Shown in pieces: positions 54,649-63,531 of a stretch of 64,000 bases of DNA (its first letter is position 1; every line of letters begins with the position of its first letter). Below the pieces are notes generated by a model. It made no database searches, was not told the origin of the DNA, and worked only from the letters and a program-made list of their open reading frames with translations. The DNA is from Agromyces agglutinans (GTDB lineage: Bacteria > Actinomycetota > Actinomycetes > Actinomycetales > Microbacteriaceae). The stretch covers positions 62,001 through 126,000 of the forward strand of contig NZ_WJIF01000002.1 of assembly GCF_009647605.1 (NCBI RefSeq). Reading direction: 5' to 3'. Both the position numbers and the translations under genes were made by a program.

Positions 54649-56022
54649 TTGTCGATCGCGCACATCGGACTCGCCGAACCGCACGACGACGGTGAGACCC
54701 GCCGAGGCGAACGCACTCCCCCGCACGACCTCCTCGCCGAGCAGAGCGCCCTCGGCGGCATGATGCTCTCCAAAGACGCGGTCGCCGACGTCATCGAGAC
54801 GATCCGCGGCGTCGACTTCTACGTGCCCAAGCACGAGGTGGTCTTCAACGCCATCCTCTCGCTCTACTCGCACGGCGAGCCGACCGACGTCATCGCGGTG
54901 ACCGACGAGCTCACGAAGTCGGGCGAACTGCAGCGGGCCGGCGGCGTCGAGTACCTGCACACCCTGACGAGCCTCGTGCCGACCGCGGCGAACGCCGGCT
55001 TCTACGCCTCGATCGTCGCCGAACGCGCACTGCTGCGCCGGCTCGTCGAAGCGGGAACCCGCATCGTGCAGATGGGCTACGCCGGCGAAGGCGAGGTCAC
55101 CGAACTCGTCAACCACGCGCAGGCCGAGATCTACGGCGTCACCGGCTCGGTCGAGACTGAAGACTACGTGCCGCTCACCGAGGCGGTGACCGCGGCGATC
55201 GACGAGATCGAGGCCGCCAAGCACACCGACGGCAAGATGACCGGCGTGCCCACCGGCTTCCACGACCTCGACGACCTGACCAACGGCTTCCACCCTGGCC
55301 AGATGATCATCGTCGCGGCCCGCCCCGCTATGGGAAAGTCGACGCTCGCGCTCGACTTCGCCCGGTCCGCGGCGATCCACCACGACCTGCCGTCGATCGT
55401 CTTCTCGCTCGAGATGGGCAAGGCCGAGATCGCGATGCGCCTGCTCTCCGCCGAGGCCAACGTGCCGCTGCAGAACATGCGCAAGGGCACGGTCGACGGC
55501 CGCGACTGGACCACCATCGCCGCGACCCGCGGTCGCATCAACGACGCGCCGCTCTACATCGACGACTCCCCCAACATGACCCTCGTGGAGATCCGGGCCA
55601 AGTGCCGCCGGCTCAAGCAGCGCGTCGGGCTCAAGATGGTGATCATCGACTACCTGCAGCTGATGACCAGCGGCAAGCGCGTCGAGAGCCGCCAGCAGGA
55701 GGTCTCGGAGTTCTCACGTGCGCTGAAGCTGCTCGCGAAGGAGCTGCAGGTGCCCGTGATCGCGCTGTCGCAGCTGAACCGTGGCCCCGAGCAGCGCGCC
55801 GACAAGATGCCCGCCCTCAGCGACCTGCGCGAGTCGGGCTCGATCGAGCAGGACGCCGACATGGTGATCCTGCTGCATCGCGAAGCGGCCTACGAACGCG
55901 ACAGCCCCCGAGCCGGCGAGGCCGACCTCATCGTCGCCAAGCACCGGAACGGCCCGACTCGTACGATCACGGTCGCGTTCCAGGGCCACTTCTCGAAGTT
56001 CGCGGACATGGCGCAGGTGTAG
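54649..56022 (+). CDS. dnaB: Replicative DNA helicase DnaB
   Basis: DnaB (457 aa). N-terminal domain with PPHDLLAEQSALGGMMLSKDA; RecA-like motor with Walker A ARPAMGKST, Walker B MVIIDYLQLM, and SQLNRGPEQR. No intein is present. The start is set at TTG 54649 (LSIAHIGLAEP, matching the MSIAHxGLA start of relatives) because GGAGG is 8 bases before it; the ATG two codons upstream (54643) is only 2 bases from the GGAGG. It is the last core replication gene of the origin region. Confidence 0.96.
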   Translation: MSIAHIGLAEPHDDGETRRGERTPPHDLLAEQSALGGMMLSKDAVADVIETIRGVDFYVPKHEVVFNAILSLYSHGEPTDVIAVTDELTKSGELQRAGGVEYLHTLTSLVPTAANAGFYASIVAERALLRRLVEAGTRIVQMGYAGEGEVTELVNHAQAEIYGVTGSVETEDYVPLTEAVTAAIDEIEAAKHTDGKMTGVPTGFHDLDDLTNGFHPGQMIIVAARPAMGKSTLALDFARSAAIHHDLPSIVFSLEMGKAEIAMRLLSAEANVPLQNMRKGTVDGRDWTTIAATRGRINDAPLYIDDSPNMTLVEIRAKCRRLKQRVGLKMVIIDYLQLMTSGKRVESRQQEVSEFSRALKLLAKELQVPVIALSQLNRGPEQRADKMPALSDLRESGSIEQDADMVILLHREAAYERDSPRAGEADLIVAKHRNGPTRTITVAFQGHFSKFADMAQV

Positions 56023-56107
56023 GGGTCGCGAAACGCATCCGCGAAGCCGGCGTTGCCGTCGAGGTCCTCGCGATCCCCGAACGGACGCTGAGGTGCGCAC
56101 TCAGGTG

Positions 56108-56329
56108 TCAGCCGCCGTGCTTGGCGACGACCTCTGCGCGCGAGGCATCCTCGCTCGCGAGTACCCCGCCGTTCGCGACGACGTCCGGGGTGATCTCCTG
56201 GAAGACCATCCGTACGTCCTGACGGCGTGCGCCCAGGATCTCGACGGCGCTCTCGGTGACTGCTTCGGCGAATGCGCGGCGCTGTTCGACGGTGCGGCCC
56301 TTCAGGAGCTCGACGGTGATGTTGGGCAT
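56108..56329 (-). CDS. 4-oxalocrotonate tautomerase family protein
   Basis: A 73-residue tautomerase-fold protein with the catalytic N-terminal proline after Met removal (PNITVELLKGRTVEQRR). It may tautomerise an unsaturated keto acid of the hexuronate pathway, given the neighbour kduD. GGAGG is 4-5 bases before the ATG. It is on the same strand as kduD and 91 bp downstream of it; the gap contains two 17-base direct repeats CGGTGNTGCGTCAGTGG (56345 and 56365). Confidence 0.88.
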   Translation of the reverse strand: MPNITVELLKGRTVEQRRAFAEAVTESAVEILGARRQDVRMVFQEITPDVVANGGVLASEDASRAEVVAKHGG

Positions 56330-56420
56330 GGTTCCTCCTCGGTTCGGTGTTGCGTCAGTGGTTCGGTGATGCGTCAGTGGTGTGGCTGATTGCCGAGCCG
56401 GTGCTCGGCGTCGGAGTCGG

Positions 56421-57176
56421 TCATCGGCCCATCCACCCGCCATCGACGGGCAGCACGACGCCTGAGATGTAGTCCGACGCGCGGCTCGCGAGGAAGACCG
56501 TTGCCCCGGCCAGGTCGTCGGGCCTTCCCCACCTGCCCGCCGGGATTCGCTCGAGGATCGCCGTCGATCGGACCGAATCGGCGCGAAGCGCCTCGGTGTT
56601 GTCGGTGGAGATGTATCCGGGCGCGATCGCGTTCACGGTGACGCCGTGTGCGGTCCATTCGTTGGCGAGTGCCTTCGTCAGCCCTCCGATCGCAGACTTC
56701 GCGGCGGTATAGCCCGGTACGTTGATGCCCCCCTGGAAGCTCAGCAGGCTCGCAGTGAAGATGATCTTGCCCCGGCCGCGCCGGAGCATCTGCGCTCCGA
56801 TGGCCTGCGTGAGCAGGAACTGGCTGGTCAGGTTGACCTCGAGCACCTCGTCCCACCATCCCATGGGATGTTCGGCGGCAGGTGCCCGCCGGATCGTTCC
56901 GGCGTTGTTGACGAGGATGTCGGCCGTCGGGGCCACCTCGGCGGCGAACCGGGCGACCTGCTCGCGGTCGCGGAAATCGACTGCGAGACCCTCGAAACGC
57001 CGGCCGAGGGCGCGGACCCGCTCGCCGATCACGCCTCCCTCAGCCTCCTGTGAGGCCGACGCGGCGATGATGTCGGCACCAGCTGCCGCCAGTGCCTCGG
57101 CCATGGCCAGACCGATACCGCGTCGTGCGCCGGTCACCACAGCGGTGGTACCGGTCAAGTCGAACAGGCCGCTCAT
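56421..57176 (-). CDS. kduD: SDR oxidoreductase, 2-deoxy-D-gluconate 3-dehydrogenase (KduD) type
   Basis: Short-chain dehydrogenase (251 aa) expected to convert 2,5-diketo-3-deoxygluconate to 2-keto-3-deoxygluconate with NAD(P)H. NAD loop TGARRGIG, NNAG, catalytic Ser and YxxxK in IIFTASLLSFQ and GYTAAKSAIGG. The order of strands and the end SGVVLPVDGGWMGR fit KduD, and kduI lies in the divergent arm. The ATG at 57176 has GGAGG 10 bases upstream. Confidence 0.88.
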   Translation of the reverse strand: MSGLFDLTGTTAVVTGARRGIGLAMAEALAAAGADIIAASASQEAEGGVIGERVRALGRRFEGLAVDFRDREQVARFAAEVAPTADILVNNAGTIRRAPAAEHPMGWWDEVLEVNLTSQFLLTQAIGAQMLRRGRGKIIFTASLLSFQGGINVPGYTAAKSAIGGLTKALANEWTAHGVTVNAIAPGYISTDNTEALRADSVRSTAILERIPAGRWGRPDDLAGATVFLASRASDYISGVVLPVDGGWMGR

Positions 57177-57276
57177 CGAGACTGCGCCTCCGCCGTGCTC
57201 GTCTGCACGGGCGCATCCCCGCTTCTCCGATATCCCGCCGCGTGCATGTCGCCTCCCCGTTGAGAGCATTCGTGAT

Positions 57277-57321
57277 GGAACCGCGTTCCGATTCAAGTTC
57301 TGTGTGGTGAAACTCTGTTCC
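57277..57321. promoter_or_regulatory. Paired inverted repeats GRAAC-N3-GTTCC, candidate IclR operators
   Basis: GGAACCGCGTTCC (57277-57289) is a perfect inverted repeat with a 3-base spacer; GAAACTCTGTTCC (57309-57321) is a near copy. Their starts are 32 bp apart, about three helical turns, in the divergent region of kduD and dctP. They are the best candidate sites for the IclR regulator encoded at the end of the right arm. Confidence 0.6.
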
Positions 57322-57391
57322 GTGTTGCTACAGTAGCCCACACTGCACTGTCCGGCGCAAGCGTGACCGGGTTACTCAAGGAGGAGTTCCA

Positions 57392-58414
57392 ATGCACAAG
57401 CGTGTTCTTGCCGTCGCGACGGCATCCGTCATGGCGATCGGTCTCGCCGCCTGCTCCAGCGGGGCCGGAGAAGCGGCAGGCGAATCCGACGAAGGGAGCG
57501 GCGAGAAGCGCGTCTTCAAGGTCGCCTTCAATCAGAACGCCGCGCACCCGCAGGCCCAGGCCATCCTCGCGCTGTCCGACGAGCTGGAGGCCCAGACGGA
57601 CGGGCAGTACTCCCTCGAGCTCTACCCCGACGCCACCCTGGGAACGCAGGAGGCGACGATCGAGCAGATCCAGTCGGGCACGATCGACTTCGCCTTCGTG
57701 GCGGGCTCGTTGCTCGAGAGCTTCAGCTCGGATGTCGCGGTCGTCAACCTGCCCTACATCTACGAATCGCCCGAGCACCAGATGGAGGTGCTGAACGACG
57801 ACGCCATCGTCGGCGACCTGTACGACTCGCTGCTGGAGGACGACATCAAGGTCCTCGCGGCCGCGCACGCCGGCGTCCGGAACATGTACACCGACAAGCC
57901 GATCGAGTCGCCCGACGACCTCGCCGGCTACAAGATCCGCGTGATCGGATCCGACACCAACGTCCGGATGATGGAACTCATGGGCGGCAGTGCCGCACCG
58001 ATGGCGATGGGCGAGGTCTACACGGCCATCCAGTCCGGTGTCATCGACGGCGCCGAGAACAACGAGGTCACCTACTTCGACGTTTCGCACTACGAGGTCG
58101 CGCCGTTCTACTCGGCGACGAAGCACCTCATGCTGCCGGACTTCTTCATCGCGAGCCCGAAGACCTGGGACAGCCTGGACGAGGAGACGCGCGAACTGTT
58201 CGAGGAACTGCTCGACGGTGCCGTCGAGGACGTGCTCCACAACTTCGCGGTCGCCGCCGAGGAGGCGCAGGAGAAGGCCGAGGACGGGGGCGCGGAGTTC
58301 GTCGACGCCGACGCCGAAGCGTTCCGCGAGGCCGTGCTGCCGCTGCACGAGGAGGTCGTGACCACCTCGGCCATGGAGGAGATCTACGACGCCATCGAGT
58401 CCGCCCGCGGTTGA
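57392..58414 (+). CDS. dctP: TRAP transporter solute-binding lipoprotein DctP
   Basis: DctP-family binding protein (340 aa) exported as a lipoprotein (lipobox IGLAACSS, Cys near 22). The mature protein has the DctP pattern FNQNAAHPQAQAI, the conserved arginine in YKIRVIGSDTNVRMMELMGGS, and GVIDGAENNEVTYF. Expected ligand is a hexuronate or its unsaturated derivative by context. AAGGAGG lies upstream of the ATG. First gene of the dctPQM-kduI operon. Confidence 0.94.
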   Translation: MHKRVLAVATASVMAIGLAACSSGAGEAAGESDEGSGEKRVFKVAFNQNAAHPQAQAILALSDELEAQTDGQYSLELYPDATLGTQEATIEQIQSGTIDFAFVAGSLLESFSSDVAVVNLPYIYESPEHQMEVLNDDAIVGDLYDSLLEDDIKVLAAAHAGVRNMYTDKPIESPDDLAGYKIRVIGSDTNVRMMELMGGSAAPMAMGEVYTAIQSGVIDGAENNEVTYFDVSHYEVAPFYSATKHLMLPDFFIASPKTWDSLDEETRELFEELLDGAVEDVLHNFAVAAEEAQEKAEDGGAEFVDADAEAFREAVLPLHEEVVTTSAMEEIYDAIESARG

Positions 58415-58440
58415 CGCGGCACGTTCGAAGGAGGAAGTCC

Positions 58441-58956
58441 ATGACCACGTTCCGACATTGGCTCGACCGCGTGCTCCGCGTCCTGTGCATCGCACTCTTC
58501 GCGATCCTCGTCCTGCTCGTCGTCTGGCAGGTGTTCACCCGCCTCGTCCTCAACGCACCGAGCGCCTGGAGTGAGGAGGCCGCGCGCTACACGTTCGTCT
58601 GGGTCTCGCTGCTCGGGATCGCGATCGCGGTCGGTGAGAAAGCCGACGTGGTCATGGACTTCCTCGTCGAGAAGCTGCCGGTGAGCCTGCAACGGGTCGC
58701 CGACGTGCTCGCGTACCTGTGCGTGCTCGCGTTCGTCTCCTACGTCATGATCTACGGCGGCTTCCTCCAGGTCGTGGCGTCCTGGACCGCGACCAACGCG
58801 TTGCTGCCCCTCACCGCGGGGCAGTTGTACCTCGTGGTGCCGATCGCGGGCATCATCATCAGCTTCTACCTGATCCTGCACATCGTGCACGCGCTCTCGC
58901 CCGGATACACCGGCCGCGAGGGCTTCACCGAGAACCCCGAGGCGGCGACGGCATGA
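58441..58956 (+). CDS. dctQ: TRAP transporter small permease DctQ
   Basis: Four-helix small TRAP membrane subunit (171 aa) with the family motif WSEEAARYTFVWVSLLGIA in the second helix. GGAGG precedes the ATG at 58441. It overlaps dctM by ATGA. Confidence 0.93.
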   Translation: MTTFRHWLDRVLRVLCIALFAILVLLVVWQVFTRLVLNAPSAWSEEAARYTFVWVSLLGIAIAVGEKADVVMDFLVEKLPVSLQRVADVLAYLCVLAFVSYVMIYGGFLQVVASWTATNALLPLTAGQLYLVVPIAGIIISFYLILHIVHALSPGYTGREGFTENPEAATA

Positions 58957-60263
58957 CCGACCCGCTCGTCCTCAGCGGCATCCTCATCGGCGGACTGGTG
59001 CTGTTGCTCGCCCTCGGCGTGCCCGTGTCGATCGCGATCGGGCTCCCGTCCGCGGTCTGCATGCTGCTCCTCGCGGGCTTCGAGAACGGCGCGATCACGT
59101 CGATGCAGCAGATGTTCCGCGGCGCGAACACGTTCGTGTTGGTCGCGGTTCCGTTCTTCGTGCTCGCGGGCGCCATCATGAACACGGGTGGCATCGCGGA
59201 GAGGCTCATCAATCTCGCGCGGGTCATGGTCGGACGAACCCCCGCCGGCCTCCTGCACACCAACGTGATCGCGAACGCGATCTTCGGCACCGTATCCGGC
59301 TCGGCCGTCGCGACCGCTGCGGCCGTCGGCTCGACGATGACGCCGATGCTCAAGAAGGAGGGCTACGACCCGGCGATGTCGGCCGCGACGAACGTGTCTG
59401 CAGCGCCCTCCGGCATGCTCATCCCGCCGAGCAACACGCTCATCATCTATTCGCTCGCCGCCGGCGGCACGTCGATCGGCGCGCTGTTCCTGGCCGGCTA
59501 CATCCCCGGCATCCTCTGGGCGCTCGGATGCTCCGCAGTCGTGTTCTTCTATGCCCGTCGGCATCCCGAACTGCGCGGCAACGCGTTCCCGGGCTGGAGG
59601 ACCGCCTTCGTGGTCTTCCTTCGAGCGCTGCCGTCGCTCGGTCTCATCGTCGTCGCGATCGGCGGCATCATCGCGGGATTCTTCACGCCCACCGAGGGCT
59701 CCGCGATCGCGGTCGTGTACGCGCTCGTCCTGTCGATGATCTACCGCACGGTGCGAGTGCGCGACCTGCCGGGCATCCTCTACGACGCCTGCCGGACCAG
59801 CGCGATCGCGATCTTCCTCATCGCCGTGTCGTCGATCATGGGGTACGTCATGACGTACGCGCGGATCCCGCAGCTCATCGCCGAGACGCTGTTCGGCTGG
59901 ACCGACTCGAAGGTCGTCGTGCTGCTGATCATGATGGTCGTGCTGCTGCTCATCGGCATCCCGCTGGACCCGACGCCCGCGATCCTCATCTTCGTGCCGA
60001 TCTTCCTGCCCATCGCGGTGTCGTACGGGATCGACCCGGTGCACTTCGGCATCATGATGGTGTTCAACCTCGCGATCGCCGTGATCTCACCGCCTTCGGC
60101 TCCCGTCCTCTTCGTGGGAACGCAGGTCGCGAAGGTCCGGCTCGAGCCGGTCATCCGGCGGATGGTGCCGTTCCTCGTCGTACTCGTCATCCTGCTGTTC
60201 GTGATCGTGTTCGTCCCCGACCTGTCGCTGTGGCTGCCGCGACTGGCCGGACTCATCAACTAG
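58953..60263 (+). CDS. dctM: TRAP transporter large permease DctM
   Basis: Large TRAP permease (436 aa) with about 12 transmembrane helices; motifs GVPVSIAIGLPS, FGTVSGSAVATAAAVGSTMTP, GYDPAMSAATNVSAAPSGMLIPPSN. It couples Na+ or H+ flow to uptake of the ligand bound by DctP. ATG overlaps dctQ stop. Confidence 0.95.
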   Translation: MTDPLVLSGILIGGLVLLLALGVPVSIAIGLPSAVCMLLLAGFENGAITSMQQMFRGANTFVLVAVPFFVLAGAIMNTGGIAERLINLARVMVGRTPAGLLHTNVIANAIFGTVSGSAVATAAAVGSTMTPMLKKEGYDPAMSAATNVSAAPSGMLIPPSNTLIIYSLAAGGTSIGALFLAGYIPGILWALGCSAVVFFYARRHPELRGNAFPGWRTAFVVFLRALPSLGLIVVAIGGIIAGFFTPTEGSAIAVVYALVLSMIYRTVRVRDLPGILYDACRTSAIAIFLIAVSSIMGYVMTYARIPQLIAETLFGWTDSKVVVLLIMMVVLLLIGIPLDPTPAILIFVPIFLPIAVSYGIDPVHFGIMMVFNLAIAVISPPSAPVLFVGTQVAKVRLEPVIRRMVPFLVVLVILLFVIVFVPDLSLWLPRLAGLIN

Positions 60264-60294
60264 CCCAACCCAGCACCGACCCTCAGGAGAACCC

Positions 60295-61131
60295 ATGGCC
60301 TCCCGCACGCGCGGCCCCGTCTCGCCCGAGCAGATCCCCGGCTTCACCCAGCAGGACCTGCGCGACCGCTTCCTCGTCGACGACCTCCTCGTGCCCGGGC
60401 GGCTCTCGGCGGTCTCCACCCAGTTCGACCGGGTGGTCGCCGTGGGCGCCGTCCCGACCGACGCGCCGATCGAGCTCACGACCATCCCGGAGATCCGCTC
60501 GGAGTACTTCCTCGAGCATCGTGAGATCGGCATTGTGAACGTCGGCGACGACGGAACGGTGACCGCAGACGGCGTCGAGTATCCGATGGCCCCCGAGGCC
60601 GTCCTCTACCTGGGGCGGGGCGTGCGCGAGGTCGTCTTCACGTCGGCGGATCCTGCCGCGCCCGCGAGGTTCTATGGGTTCTCGGCGCCGGCGCACACGT
60701 CGTACCCGACGGTCCTCGCCCGGCCCGACGAGGGCACCGTCCGCGAGCTGGGCGAGCAGGCCACCTCGAACACCCGGCGGCTGCGCCAGGTCATCCACGA
60801 GAACGGCATCCGCAGTTGCCAGATCGTCATGGGCGTCACGCGACTGCTCGAGGGCAACATGTGGAACACCCTCCCCTCGCACACGCATGAACGGCGCAGC
60901 GAGTTCTACCTGTACTTCGACGTCGCTGCCGACGCACGGGTGGTCCATCTCATGGGCGAGCCCTCCGAGACCCGCCACCTGCTCGTGGGTGACGGCGAAC
61001 TCGTGATGTCGCCGAGCTGGTCGATTCACTCCGGCGTCGGGTCGCGGGCGTACGCTTTCGTTTGGGCGATGGCAGGTGAGAACCAATCCTTCGACGATAT
61101 GGATCACGTGCAGATCACTGAACTGGTGTGA
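60295..61131 (+). CDS. kduI: 5-dehydro-4-deoxy-D-glucuronate isomerase
   Basis: KduI (278 aa) isomerises 5-keto-4-deoxyuronate to 2,5-diketo-3-deoxygluconate, the substrate of KduD. Cupin metal ligands are in LPSHTHERRSEFYLYF and later SPSWSIHSGVG; the family motif TRLLEGNMWNTLPSHTH is complete. AGGAG precedes the ATG. It lies 31 bp after dctM and its stop overlaps the possible GTG start of the IclR gene. Confidence 0.95.
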   Translation: MASRTRGPVSPEQIPGFTQQDLRDRFLVDDLLVPGRLSAVSTQFDRVVAVGAVPTDAPIELTTIPEIRSEYFLEHREIGIVNVGDDGTVTADGVEYPMAPEAVLYLGRGVREVVFTSADPAAPARFYGFSAPAHTSYPTVLARPDEGTVRELGEQATSNTRRLRQVIHENGIRSCQIVMGVTRLLEGNMWNTLPSHTHERRSEFYLYFDVAADARVVHLMGEPSETRHLLVGDGELVMSPSWSIHSGVGSRAYAFVWAMAGENQSFDDMDHVQITELV

Positions 61132-61142
61132 GGGGCGAAACG

Positions 61143-61916
61143 ATGGGCCGGATGTCGACGATGACCGCCCCGCCGGCCAACGCGAGCATGAAGACGCTCG
61201 TGGTGCTCGAGGCGGCGCTCACCAATGAGCGCTTCACCGACATCGTGGACGCCGCCGCGCTGCCGAAGTCGACGGTCCACCGGATCCTCGCCACGCTCGT
61301 CGAAGAGGGCTTCGTCGCCGGCGACGCAGACTCGGGATACCGCGCGGGCGGCAGACTGCTCACGCTGGCAGGGCGGGTCCTGTCGGACGTCGAGAGCACG
61401 ACGCTCGCGCTCCCGATCGCCGAGCGACTGGCCGCCGCCGTGGACTGCACGGTTCACATCGGCGTGCTCTCGGGCGACGAGATGGTCTACCTGATACGCA
61501 TCGATTCGTCCAAGCCGTACCGGATGCGCTCGCGCGTGGGATTGGGCATCCCGTTGCACACCAGCGGCATGGGCAAGGCCGTGATGGCCCAGTGGGACCG
61601 GGCCGATGTCGAGCGCTACGCCGAGCGGACCGGGCTGCCCGCACGCACCGAAGCGACGATCGCCGACCTTTCCGCGCTGATGGCCCAGCTGGCAGACGTA
61701 CGCGATCGCGGATACGCACTGGACCTCGGCGAGAACGAGGCGGGAACCGTCTGCGTCGCCGCACCCGTGTTCGACCACACGGGTCGGGCGACGCACGGGC
61801 TGTCGATCTCCTCGATCGCCCTGGAGCACCCCGGTTCGAGCATCGAGGCGCTCGCGCCCGAGGCGATCGCGGCCGCGCGTGAGCTTTCGCGGCTGCTCGG
61901 GGCCTCGGCGGTGTGA
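61143..61916 (+). CDS. IclR family transcriptional regulator
   Basis: IclR regulator (257 aa): N-terminal winged helix (FTDIVDAAALPKSTVHRILATLVEEGFV, about 35-62) and C-terminal effector domain (LHTSGMGKAVMAQ, VCVAAPVFD). KdgR-like function on hexuronate genes is probable from context. The ATG at 61143 has GAGGGG 6-7 bases upstream; a GTG at 61128 overlapping the kduI stop is possible. It likely binds the paired repeats at 57277-57321. Confidence 0.9.
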   Translation: MGRMSTMTAPPANASMKTLVVLEAALTNERFTDIVDAAALPKSTVHRILATLVEEGFVAGDADSGYRAGGRLLTLAGRVLSDVESTTLALPIAERLAAAVDCTVHIGVLSGDEMVYLIRIDSSKPYRMRSRVGLGIPLHTSGMGKAVMAQWDRADVERYAERTGLPARTEATIADLSALMAQLADVRDRGYALDLGENEAGTVCVAAPVFDHTGRATHGLSISSIALEHPGSSIEALAPEAIAAARELSRLLGASAV

Positions 61917-61953
61917 GCGGGACCGTGGAACCTGCGCTGGCAGCTGCGGACGC

Positions 61954-62388
61954 TCAGCCGGTGGCCTTGCGAATGTGCTCGGCGACCCGCTTCTCGGTCT
62001 CGGGCGTGAGCGCGAGCAGTGCGAACGAGGTCACCCACATGTCGCCGTCGTCGAGCTGTGCCGCTTCCTCGAAGCCGAGCGTCGGATAGCGCGTCTCGAA
62101 CTTCGACGCCGGCTTGAAGAAGAGCACGATCTTGCCGTTCGCATCGGCGTACGAGGGGAACCCGTACCACGTCTTCGGGAACAGTTGCGGTGCGACGTCC
62201 TTGACGATGCGGTCGATGCCCTCGGCGATCGCGCGGTCGTCGTCGGGCAGGGCGGCGATCGCCTCGAGGAGTGCCTTCTCGCCCACTTCACGCGCCTTGC
62301 CGGCCTTCGCCTCGGCTCGCAGCTCAGCGGCGCGCTGCTTGACGGCGGCGCGTTCGTCGGCGGAGAGTCCGTCGGTCTTCGTAGCCAT
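61954..62388 (-). CDS. DUF1801 / iron-chaperone-like (YdhG) family protein
   Basis: A 144-residue protein: a charged helical N terminus (ADERAAVKQRAAELRAEAKAG) then the DUF1801 core LFPKTWYGFPSYADANGKIVLFFKPASKF and RYPTLGFEEAAQLDDGDMW. Family members are annotated as iron chaperones or are uncharacterised. AAGGAG lies 6 bases before the ATG. It is convergent with the IclR gene. Confidence 0.85.
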   Translation of the reverse strand: MATKTDGLSADERAAVKQRAAELRAEAKAGKAREVGEKALLEAIAALPDDDRAIAEGIDRIVKDVAPQLFPKTWYGFPSYADANGKIVLFFKPASKFETRYPTLGFEEAAQLDDGDMWVTSFALLALTPETEKRVAEHIRKATG

Positions 62389-62485
62389 GAGTTGCTCCTT
62401 CTCGATGCGTTCTCGGGGATCGGTGTCGAACTGCATCCACGCTACGGAGCCGGAGCCGGGCGGCGCTTCTCGAATCCTGATCGTC

Positions 62486-63460
62486 TCACCGTCGGCCGTG
62501 CACCGCGCCGGCGAAGGTCCGCCGATACTCCTGCGGCGTGGTGCGGAGCACACGCCGGAAGGCGGTGCGCAGCGCTTCCGTCGAGGTGAATCCGCACTCC
62601 CCGGCCAGCGCCTCGATCGGCAGGTCGCTGTGCTCGAGCAGCTCCTGGGCCCGACGGACCCGCTGCTCCGTCAGCCACTCCACGGGGCTCACCCCCGTCT
62701 CCTGCCGGAACCTGCGGGTGAGCGTGCGGACGCTCACCAGCGCTCGGTCGGCGAGCTCGTGCAGGGGCATCGATTCCTGCAGGTTGGCGAGCATCCAATC
62801 GCGCAGCGGCGCGAGCGTGACTCCGGATCCTTCGGGCAGCGGCTGCTCGATGAACTGGGCCTGGCCGCCCGCCCGGACCGGGGCCACCACCAGTCGTCGT
62901 GCGGTCGCGTTCGCCACGCGCGCCCCGTGGTCGGCGCGCACCAGCTGCAGGCACAGGTCGATCCCGGCCGCCAGTCCCGCGGAGGTCAGCACATCGCCTT
63001 CGTCGACGAACAGCAGGTCGGGTTCGACGTGCACGGCGGGGTAGGTCTCGGCGAGGCGTCGGGCGTGGGCCCAGTGCGTGGTCGCGCGCCGGCCGTCGAG
63101 CAACCCCGTCGCGGCCAGCAGGAACGCGCCGGTGCAGATCGACACCAGTCGCGCGCCACGGCGATGCGCCTCCAGCAGCACCTCGGTGATCTCGGGCTGG
63201 TCGACCACGCCGTCGTCGGCGGTGCCGGGCACCACGACGGTGTCGGCGCGGGTGGCCCAGGCCAGGTCGTGCTCGGCGCTGAGCAGGAAGCCGCTGTCGG
63301 TCGGCACCTGGGGCGCATCTCCGCACACGGCGACCCGGTATCGGCGAGACGCATGCCGGTTGGCGGCCTGGCCGAGCACCTGGCACGGGATCGCGAGGTC
63401 GAACGCCACCACGCCCTTCGGGGCGAGGACGGCCACGGTGTGCTCCGGCGAAGGCATCAT
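62486..63460 (-). CDS. GlxA family AraC-type transcriptional regulator
   Basis: A 324-residue regulator with an N-terminal DJ-1/PfpI-like amidotransferase-fold domain (about 1-190; the elbow reads SICTGAFLLAATG) and a C-terminal AraC domain with two helix-turn-helix motifs (SVRTLTRRFRQETGVSPVEWL, LAGECGFTSTEALRTAFRRVL). The ligand is unknown. It is divergent from a DJ-1/PfpI enzyme gene, a frequent pairing. Confidence 0.93.
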   Translation of the reverse strand: MMPSPEHTVAVLAPKGVVAFDLAIPCQVLGQAANRHASRRYRVAVCGDAPQVPTDSGFLLSAEHDLAWATRADTVVVPGTADDGVVDQPEITEVLLEAHRRGARLVSICTGAFLLAATGLLDGRRATTHWAHARRLAETYPAVHVEPDLLFVDEGDVLTSAGLAAGIDLCLQLVRADHGARVANATARRLVVAPVRAGGQAQFIEQPLPEGSGVTLAPLRDWMLANLQESMPLHELADRALVSVRTLTRRFRQETGVSPVEWLTEQRVRRAQELLEHSDLPIEALAGECGFTSTEALRTAFRRVLRTTPQEYRRTFAGAVHGRR

Positions 63461-63531
63461 GGCCGGATTCTAGGTGCATATGGCCTTCGGGCCACTCCCC
63501 TTGGACCGGAGGCCCTCGCAGGATGGGCACC

